A stretch of 11,634 nucleotides of DNA, from the NCBI GenBank assembly GCA_023386795.1, contig JAEWJB010000029.1:1-11634 (forward strand), read 5' to 3'. Positions within the stretch are counted from its first letter, which is position 1; every line of letters begins with the position of its first letter. Both the position numbers and the translations under genes were made by a program. Source of the stretch: Pseudomonadota bacterium. GTDB lineage: Bacteria > Pseudomonadota > Gammaproteobacteria > Xanthomonadales > Xanthomonadaceae. Of this stretch, positions 6,929 through 11,634 are shown one piece after another. Under the pieces are notes generated by a model that did no database searches, had not been told where the DNA came from, and saw only the letters and a list, made by a program, of their open reading frames with translations.

Positions 6929-7141
6929 CTGGTTCCTCCTCACTTTCCTGGCGTCGGCGCGTTGCCACCCCGTCGTGGGGGAGGGGTGGGTCGCGCCTGT
7001 TATGGCCGCCGATCCGGAGGTGGGGGTCTCCTGATTCAGCGTCCGATAGCCTCGCGCGCCCGAGATATGTGCGGCAAATGAAATTTTCGGCATATTCTAT
7101 TCCCCTGGCGAATACGGCTGTCCATCAAACTAGAGTCCTCC
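6870..7141. promoter_or_regulatory. Divergent control region between the dgo operon and the LysR gene
   Basis: About 270 bp separate the SDR and LysR starts, with only the small leader ORF in between. The stretch 7063-7135 is markedly AT-richer than its surroundings and is the likely promoter core. It contains ATATG (7065-7069) mirrored by CATAT (7091-7095), and the dyad ATTC-N7-GAAT at 7099-7113. No convincing -35/-10 pair can be assigned for either gene by eye. LysR-type regulators commonly bind such a region to control the divergent operon and themselves. Confidence 0.55.
7099..7113. promoter_or_regulatory. Candidate LysR-type operator, ATTC-N7-GAAT
   Basis: ATTCCCCTGGCGAAT is a perfect four-base dyad whose inner TTC...GAA fits the T-N11-A LysR box (T7100, A7112). 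It lies 28 bp before the LysR start, where an autoregulatory site would be expected. One site seen by eye, so tentative. Confidence 0.35.
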
Positions 7142-8098
7142 ATGGCATCTTCCAGCACCCCCTGGTTCAACGCATCGCGCCTCAAGACCCGCCAGCTGCT
7201 CCTGCTGCTGCATCTGTACGAACAGCGCTCGGTGCTGCGCGCGGCCGAAGCGGCCAGCATGACCCAGCCGGCGGCCTCCAAGCTGCTGGCGGAAATGGAG
7301 GACCTACTCGGGGTCAAGCTGTTCGAGCGCCATGCGCGCGGCGTGGAGCCGACCTGGTACGGCCAGGTGCTGGTGCGCCGCGCGCGCGCGGCGATGTCGG
7401 AGATTGGCCGGGCGCAGGAGGAAATCGCCGCGTTGCGCAGCGGGCGTATGGGCCAGGCCTCGATCGGTACCGTGGTCAATCCCGGCACCACGCTGGTGCC
7501 GCAGGCCATCGCCGAGGTCAAGCGCGAGTTTCCGGACATCCTGGTCCGCGTGGAGATGGACTACAGCCGCCACCTGGTGGCCAAGCTGCTGGATGGCCAG
7601 CTGGACATCGTGATCGGCCGCATCATGGGCCCGGAGGGCGCCGGCGAGCTGGATTTCGAGCCGCTGGCAGACGAACCGCATTCGGTCATCGCCCGCGCCG
7701 GCCACCCGCTGTCCAGCCGCGGCACGCTGCAGCACGCCGACCTGGTGCGCTACGGCTGGATCCTGCCGCCGGCCGACAGCGTGCTGCGCGCGCGCCTGGA
7801 TTCGATGTTCCTCGAACACGGCGTGCAGGCGCCGATGAACGTCATCGAGACCTCCTCGCTGCCGGTCACCACCAACCTGCTGCGCGGCAGTGACCTGCTC
7901 ACCGCGCTGCCGGTGGATTCGGTGGCGCCGTTGATCCAGGCCAAGCTGCTCACCGTGCTGCCCATCGAGCTGGGCGTGCGCATGGAATCGTTCGGCATCA
8001 TCCTGCGCCGCGACTACGTGTTGCCGCCCGGCGCCGACCGCATCCTGCAGGCGTTGCGCAGCACTGCGCGCCGCCTGTACCCGAACCAGAAGCCGTGA
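7142..8098 (+). CDS. LysR-family transcriptional regulator (GbpR-like)
   Basis: A 318-aa LysR-type regulator. The N-terminal winged helix-turn-helix covers about residues 17-75 (RQLLLLLHLYEQRSVLRAAE, SMTQPAASKLLAEMEDLLG, KLFERHARGVEPTWYG), followed by the linker helix and a periplasmic-binding-protein-like effector domain from about 95 (GQASIGTVVNPGTTLVPQAI, LDGQLDIVIGR). The TQPAASKLLAEMEDLLG / LFERHARG wording resembles GbpR-type galactose regulators more than catabolic benzoate-type ones. It is divergent from the galactonate operon and upstream of the receptor gene, so it probably controls the operon and perhaps the receptor; the inducer would be a pathway sugar or acid. The ATG at 7142 has no clear Shine-Dalgarno. 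Family certain, target inferred. Confidence 0.9.
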   Translation: MASSSTPWFNASRLKTRQLLLLLHLYEQRSVLRAAEAASMTQPAASKLLAEMEDLLGVKLFERHARGVEPTWYGQVLVRRARAAMSEIGRAQEEIAALRSGRMGQASIGTVVNPGTTLVPQAIAEVKREFPDILVRVEMDYSRHLVAKLLDGQLDIVIGRIMGPEGAGELDFEPLADEPHSVIARAGHPLSSRGTLQHADLVRYGWILPPADSVLRARLDSMFLEHGVQAPMNVIETSSLPVTTNLLRGSDLLTALPVDSVAPLIQAKLLTVLPIELGVRMESFGIILRRDYVLPPGADRILQALRSTARRLYPNQKP

Positions 8099-8101
8099 CC
8101 C

Positions 8102-8115
8102 GGTAAACGTTTTCC
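8102..8115. promoter_or_regulatory. CG-centred LacI-type palindrome upstream of the receptor
   Basis: GGTAAACGTTTTCC is a 14-bp palindrome with one mismatched pair (T8104/T8113) around a central AAACGTTT, the style bound by LacI/GalR-family regulators. A second GGTAAA half lies exactly 20 bp further on (8122-8127). It starts 3 bases after the LysR stop and is about 70 bp upstream of the candidate -35 of the receptor gene. No LacI-family gene is in the window. Confidence 0.4.
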
Positions 8116-8153
8116 CGCCCGGGTAAATCGCAGCCATTCCGTGACGGCATAGC

Positions 8154-8179
8154 GCGCGCCAATTTTTTCATTGGTGCGC
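8154..8179. promoter_or_regulatory. 26-bp dyad with CCAAT-N6-ATTGG core
   Basis: Arms 8154-8163 and 8170-8179 pair over 10 positions with one G-T wobble around TTTTTC. The CCAAT/ATTGG core overlaps the candidate -35 box of the receptor gene, suggesting an operator. It could also fold as RNA, but no T-run follows it, so a terminator for the LysR gene is unlikely. Confidence 0.45.
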
Positions 8180-8200
8180 ATCCTCGCGCCGCCCGTATAC
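8171..8200 (+). promoter_or_regulatory. Candidate promoter of the receptor gene
   Basis: TTGGTG (8171-8176) and GTATAC (8195-8200) are 18 bp apart. Transcription would start near 8207 and leave a leader of about 147 nt with two hairpins. Judged by eye only. Confidence 0.3.
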
Positions 8201-8214
8201 GTCGCCTCGGGAGC

Positions 8215-8278
8215 GTGCCGAAGCGACGTGAAAGTCGGGCACCGGTCCACCGCCACAGGGGGCCTGCCGCAAGGCAGG
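8215..8278 (+). other. Structured 5' leader of the receptor gene (two hairpins)
   Basis: First hairpin: GTGCC (8215-8219) plus CGAC (8224-8227) pair with GTCG (8234-8237) plus GGCAC (8238-8242), with a 4-base bulge on one side and a 6-base loop. Second hairpin: CCTGCC (8263-8268), GNRA-type loop GCAA, GGCAGG (8273-8278). Both lie in the untranslated stretch before the start. No known riboswitch is recognised. Confidence 0.35.
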
Positions 8279-8339
8279 AATGGGGCGGGCGCGACCTCGG
8301 CTTCCGCCACCACAACTCAAATGTTTCATCGTTCGTCCT

Positions 8340-8346
8340 GGGAGGG
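8340..8346 (+). promoter_or_regulatory. Ribosome binding site of the TonB-dependent receptor
   Basis: GGGAGGG ends 7 bases before the ATG at 8354. It decides that start over two earlier in-frame ATG/GTG codons, the nearest ATG being at 8321, which have no such site. Confidence 0.75.
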
Positions 8347-8353
8347 AACTGCG

Positions 8354-11314
8354 ATGTCGATCGTATTGAGCCGTACGCCGGCAGGGCCGCGCGTGCGTCG
8401 GAACCACTTGGCCTTTTCGTCGCGCAGCCTGCTGGCTGCGGCCATCGCACTGCACCTGGCGGTGCCGGCCTGGGCGCAGGACGCCACCGCGCAGGACGAC
8501 ACGGCCAAGACCGACACCCACAGCAGCAAGGGCACCGGCAAGGACGGCAAGCGCCAGGCCGTGGACCTGGATACCGTGGAGGTGCGCGGCGTGCGGGCGA
8601 GCCTGATCGCCTCGCAGGTGATCAAGCGCGATTCCGAGCAGATCGTCGATTCGGTCAGCGCCGAGGACATCGGCGCGCTGCCCGACCGCAGCGTCACCGA
8701 GACACTGCAGCGCGTCTCCGGCGTGACCATCGACCATTTCATGGCGCGCAACGACCCGGACCATTTCTCCGCCGAAGGGTCGGGCGTGATGATCCGCGGC
8801 CTCACGCAGGTGCGCGGCGAGCTCAACGGACGGGACATCTTCAGCGCGGCCAGCGGGCGCGGGCTGAGCTTCGAGGACGTGCCGGCCGAGCTGATGGCCG
8901 GGGTGGATGTGTACAAGAACCCCTCGGCCGAGATCATCGAAGGGGGCCTGGGTGGCACGGTGAACCTGCGCACGCGCAAGCCGTTCGACCAGCCAGGCCA
9001 GCTGATCGGCGGTACCGCCGACATCAACTACGGCGACTTCAGCAAGGAATACAAGCCCTCGGCCTCGTTCCTGTATTCCAACCGCTGGCAGACCGGGCTG
9101 GGCGAGATGGGGTTCCTGATCGACGTGGCGCATTCGGAACTGGCCACGCGCTCGGACGGCATCCAGGTCGAGCCATTCGTGCGCCGCACCGATGATGCGG
9201 TGCGCGCCGGCACCGATTTCGACCAGGTGTACGTGCCTGGTGGCATCAACTGGCGCGAGCTGGATTTCCACCGCAAGCGCGACGGCATCGGCGCCGCGTT
9301 CCAGTGGCGCCCGAGCGATGCCACCGAAGTCTACGTGCAATACCTGCGGTCGAAATACGACATGGACTGGCAGGAGCGCGCGGCGTTCTTCAACGACAGC
9401 AACGATGCCATCGTGCCGGCGGCCGGCACCACGTTCCAGTACGACGACGATGGCGTATTCGTCAGCGGCTCGCCGATCTCCAGTTCGTGGCGCGGCAACC
9501 TCACCACCGATGGCGTGCGCTTCAACACTGACAACCGCTATGCCGAGCAGCAGACGACCACTTCGGACCTGTCGGCCGGTTTCAGCCATTACCTCAACGA
9601 CAACCTGGTGCTGAAGGGCGACATGCAGCTGGTGCAGTCGGAGAGCGACAGCCTCGACTTCACCGTCTTCACCGCCACCTACCTGCCGGGCCTGAGCTAC
9701 GACCTGTCGGGCAAGTACCCGAGCGTGAGCATCGATGACCCGGCGTACGCGGCCGATCCGTCCAACTACTTCTGGGCGGCGGCGATGGACCACCTGGCCA
9801 AGAACCGCGGCCGCCAGCTTTCCACCCGCGTGGACCTGGAATACACCTTCCAGGACAGCAGCTGGCTGCGCTTTGCCCGCTTCGGCCTGCGCGCCACCGA
9901 CCGCACGCAGACCAACAAGAATTCCGGCTACAACTGGGGCGTGCTGACCGACAACTGGGCCACCATCCCGACCACGGCCAGCGGCCTGGCGACGCTCGAC
10001 GCCTACCTGGGCGGCTCGGCGCACCTGTACACGTTCCCGAACTTCTTCCGCGGCAAGGTCAACCTGCCGGGCAACCTGCAGTTCCCGATGGATTCGCTGC
10101 CCAGGAACTACGCGGCGACCTCGGAGATGTTCCAGCAGTTCTACGACCTGCGGGGCTGGGGCTGGGCGCCGGACCAGTACAACCTGCAGGACACCAATCG
10201 CCAGTTCGAGCGCACCGAGGCGGCGTACGCCATGGTGTACTTCGGCAACGACGAGGCGCTGGGCATTCCGGTGGACGGCAACGTCGGCGTGCGCATCGTG
10301 CAGACCAAGACGCAGGCCGACGGCTACGGCATCTATCCCGACCTCTCGGCGACGGCGGCCTCCGATGCGCTGAAGGCGCTGTATCACGGGCAATACTTCA
10401 GCGCCAACTCGCGCGGCCAGTACACCGACGTGCTGCCCAGCCTCAACGTGCGGTTCAAGCTGCGCGAGGACCTGCAATGGCGCGTGGCGGCTTCCCGCGC
10501 GATGGCACGGCCGGACTTCACGCAGCTGCAGGCCTACCTGCAGCTGGCGGCGACGACCGAGGACGACGGCACGGTATCGGAGTGGACCGGCACGGCGGGC
10601 AACCCGGACCTCAAGCCGATGACGGCCAGCCAGTTCGACATGGCGCTGGAGTGGTACTTCGACAACAGCGACCTGCTGTACGCGACGTTGTTCTACAAGG
10701 ACGTAAAAAACTACTTCTCCACGCAGACGCGCACGGAGACCTATGGCGGCCAGGACTGGCTGGTGACGCGGCCGTACAACATGGACAAGGGCGTGATCCA
10801 GGGTTTCGAGCTGGGCTACACGCAGTTCTTCGACTCACTGCCAGGCTGGCTGAGCGGGTTCGGCGTCACCGGCAACTTCACCTTCGTGGACAGCTCCGGT
10901 GGCGTGAACACGGCGACCGACCCGTACAGCAATACGACGGTGACGGGGGTGAAGCTGCCGCTGGAGGGTCTGTCGCGGCGCAGCTACAACGTGGCGGGCA
11001 TCTACGAGAAAGGGCCGTGGTCGATCCGCCTGGCCTACAACTGGCGCTCGCGTTACCTGCTGACGACCAGCGATGCGGCGACGCACCTGCCGACCTGGGC
11101 GGACGACTACGGGCAGCTCGACGGCTCGGCGTTCTATCGCTTCGACGACCACTGGCAGCTGGGCATCCAGGCCAACAACCTCACCGATTCGACGACCAAG
11201 GTGCTGATGGGGCCGACGTCGTATGCGGATGGCGAGGTGGATACGCGGCTCTACACGCGCGGGTGGTTCCTCAATGACCGGCGTTATTCGCTGGTGCTTC
11301 GGGCCAACTGGTAA
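8354..11314 (+). CDS. TonB-dependent outer membrane receptor (Xanthomonas/Caulobacter type)
   Basis: A 986-aa outer membrane receptor for energy-dependent uptake. Signal peptide: basic region to about residue 24, hydrophobic SLLAAAIALHLAVP, cleavage after AWA at 41. A hydrophilic linker (42-68) leads to a TonB-box-like DLDTVEVRG (71-79). The plug domain spans about 85-211, with SVSAEDIGALPDRSVTETLQRVSGV, GVMIRGL, NGRDIF, and VDVYKNPSAEIIEGGLGGTVNLRTRKP, the wording of the TonB-Xanth-Caul subfamily. The 22-strand barrel fills the rest, with MARPDFTQLQAYLQL, TAGNPDLKPMTASQFDMALEWYF and a C-terminal aromatic residue (RANW) for BAM recognition. Members of this subfamily often import plant oligosaccharides. 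Next to a galactonate operon, a galactoside or related ligand is a reasonable inference, not shown. A terminator follows at once. Confidence 0.95.
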   Translation: MSIVLSRTPAGPRVRRNHLAFSSRSLLAAAIALHLAVPAWAQDATAQDDTAKTDTHSSKGTGKDGKRQAVDLDTVEVRGVRASLIASQVIKRDSEQIVDSVSAEDIGALPDRSVTETLQRVSGVTIDHFMARNDPDHFSAEGSGVMIRGLTQVRGELNGRDIFSAASGRGLSFEDVPAELMAGVDVYKNPSAEIIEGGLGGTVNLRTRKPFDQPGQLIGGTADINYGDFSKEYKPSASFLYSNRWQTGLGEMGFLIDVAHSELATRSDGIQVEPFVRRTDDAVRAGTDFDQVYVPGGINWRELDFHRKRDGIGAAFQWRPSDATEVYVQYLRSKYDMDWQERAAFFNDSNDAIVPAAGTTFQYDDDGVFVSGSPISSSWRGNLTTDGVRFNTDNRYAEQQTTTSDLSAGFSHYLNDNLVLKGDMQLVQSESDSLDFTVFTATYLPGLSYDLSGKYPSVSIDDPAYAADPSNYFWAAAMDHLAKNRGRQLSTRVDLEYTFQDSSWLRFARFGLRATDRTQTNKNSGYNWGVLTDNWATIPTTASGLATLDAYLGGSAHLYTFPNFFRGKVNLPGNLQFPMDSLPRNYAATSEMFQQFYDLRGWGWAPDQYNLQDTNRQFERTEAAYAMVYFGNDEALGIPVDGNVGVRIVQTKTQADGYGIYPDLSATAASDALKALYHGQYFSANSRGQYTDVLPSLNVRFKLREDLQWRVAASRAMARPDFTQLQAYLQLAATTEDDGTVSEWTGTAGNPDLKPMTASQFDMALEWYFDNSDLLYATLFYKDVKNYFSTQTRTETYGGQDWLVTRPYNMDKGVIQGFELGYTQFFDSLPGWLSGFGVTGNFTFVDSSGGVNTATDPYSNTTVTGVKLPLEGLSRRSYNVAGIYEKGPWSIRLAYNWRSRYLLTTSDAATHLPTWADDYGQLDGSAFYRFDDHWQLGIQANNLTDSTTKVLMGPTSYADGEVDTRLYTRGWFLNDRRYSLVLRANW

Positions 11315-11328
11315 TCGGGGGTAGGGTT

Positions 11329-11357
11329 GGGGTCGCTTCGCGGCCCCTTCTTTTTTG
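11329..11357 (+). terminator. Rho-independent terminator after the receptor gene
   Basis: GGGGTCGC (11329-11336) pairs with GCGGCCCC (11340-11347) over 8 positions with one T-G, then TTCTTTTTTG. It starts 15 bp after the receptor stop. Confidence 0.85.
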
Positions 11358-11377
11358 CCCGCGTTCGCGGGGCTTTT
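11358..11377 (+). terminator. Second small GC hairpin with TTTT tail
   Basis: CCCGC (11358-11362), loop GTTC, GCGGG (11367-11371), then GCTTTT. It directly follows the main terminator and may be a back-up; it is weaker and could be chance in such GC-rich DNA. Confidence 0.35.
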
Positions 11378-11394
11378 GCCTTGCTTGTCACCCT

Positions 11395-11417
11395 GTAGGA
11401 GCGGCTTCAGCCGCGAC
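11395..11417. repeat. REP-like hairpin with GTAG head
   Basis: GTAGGA followed by GCGGC-TTCA-GCCGC and GAC. The GTAG tetranucleotide before a short hairpin is the layout of REP elements mobilised by RAYT (REP-associated tyrosine transposase) proteins, and this wording is abundant between genes in Xanthomonadaceae and Pseudomonas. One copy in the window; no transposase gene here. Confidence 0.6.
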
Positions 11418-11469
11418 CGCAGGTATCAGGTCGTTCGTCACTTCCGAAAGCACGGCTCGCATGGTTCAT

Positions 11470-11580
11470 CGCTCGGCGCCCGGTGGCGGCGCCTTGCCGG
11501 GACACGCCGTAAATCCATCCATGGAGGCTCGTAGGCGACATCCATGTCGCCTACGGTCCCGAAAGGGCCCTGCCCCCGAA
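11470..11580. repeat. Composite palindromic intergenic repeat
   Basis: This stretch packs several dyads: GGCGCC (11475-11480) with GGCGCC (11488-11493); the palindrome CCATGG (11519-11524); a perfect 12-bp inverted repeat CGTAGGCGACAT / ATGTCGCCTACG (11530-11541, 11544-11555, spacer CC); and GGTCCC/GGGCCC (11555-11560, 11565-11570, one mismatch). The text around 11494-11530, a CTTGCCGGGACACGCCGTAA type sequence followed by ATCCATCCATGGAGG, resembles dispersed repeats I recall from Xanthomonadaceae genomes. No coding sequence is supported from 11315 to the end. Confidence 0.5.
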
Positions 11581-11634
11581 GGCCCCAGGCATCATCGTGA
11601 TAGGATGAAGGCGAGCCGCTTCTTCCCGCCGTAA

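Noticed and set aside
6229..7893. A 554-codon plus-strand frame across the SDR and LysR genes
   Set aside because: It spans antisense SDR, the intergenic control region and out-of-frame LysR coding, ending in Arg/Gly/Ala-rich sequence; a GC artefact.
8168..10477. A 769-codon open frame antisense to the receptor gene
   Set aside because: Its translation is a His/Val/Gln/Arg-rich string with no domain, and it is exactly antisense to a well-supported receptor. Long antisense frames are common when third codon positions are almost always G or C.
11605..11634. ATG AAG ... TAA at the right edge (eight codons)
   Set aside because: Too short, follows only AGG directly next to the ATG, and sits in repeat-rich non-coding DNA.

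Overview
The window looks like a chromosomal segment of a gammaproteobacterium in the Xanthomonadaceae/Lysobacteraceae (Xanthomonas, Stenotrophomonas, Pseudoxanthomonas or Luteimonas type). The evidence is very high GC with strongly G/C-biased third codon positions, a gcvR-dapA-bamC-like-fdxA neighbourhood, a large TonB-dependent receptor of the Xanthomonas/Caulobacter type, and REP-like hairpins of the GTAG-type common in these genomes. Genus is not resolved from sequence alone.

Left part (1-2458) is housekeeping. A GcvR-type ACT-domain regulator runs off the left edge on the minus strand, divergent from dapA (lysine/diaminopimelate synthesis, probable TTG start). dapA is followed 16 bp later by a short BamC/NlpB-like lipoprotein gene. 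A strong hairpin (2084-2109) separates this pair from a convergent 7Fe ferredoxin gene (fdxA).

Middle part (2543-8098) is a sugar-acid catabolic module. A tightly packed minus-strand operon, transcribed from about 7.0 kb down to 2.5 kb, reads SDR dehydrogenase, dgoA (KDPGal aldolase), dgoD (galactonate dehydratase), SMP-30-type lactonase, dgoK (KDGal kinase). The last four genes overlap by 4-7 bases, and the first two are 4 bp apart. Together they can account for every step of an oxidative De Ley-Doudoroff route: galactose to galactonolactone, galactonate, KDGal, KDPGal, then pyruvate plus glyceraldehyde-3-phosphate. The first two assignments (SDR and lactonase) are inferred from context. A LysR-family regulator (GbpR-like) is divergent from the operon, and a 20-codon upstream reading frame with an excellent ribosome binding site precedes the SDR gene.

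Right part (8099-11634) holds a 986-residue TonB-dependent receptor, codirectional with the LysR gene. Its 255-bp upstream region is rich in dyads: a CG-centred LacI-type palindrome, a CCAAT-N6-ATTGG palindrome over a candidate -35 box, and two leader hairpins. After the receptor come a rho-independent terminator and about 270 bp of non-coding DNA with REP-like and palindromic repeats.

The plausible unit of function is outer-membrane uptake of a galactose-containing or related saccharide by the receptor, oxidation and breakdown by the operon, and control by the LysR regulator, possibly with a second regulator encoded elsewhere. No inner-membrane transporter or glycosidase is present in the window. 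I found no phage, CRISPR, defence system, tRNA, rRNA or insertion sequence.
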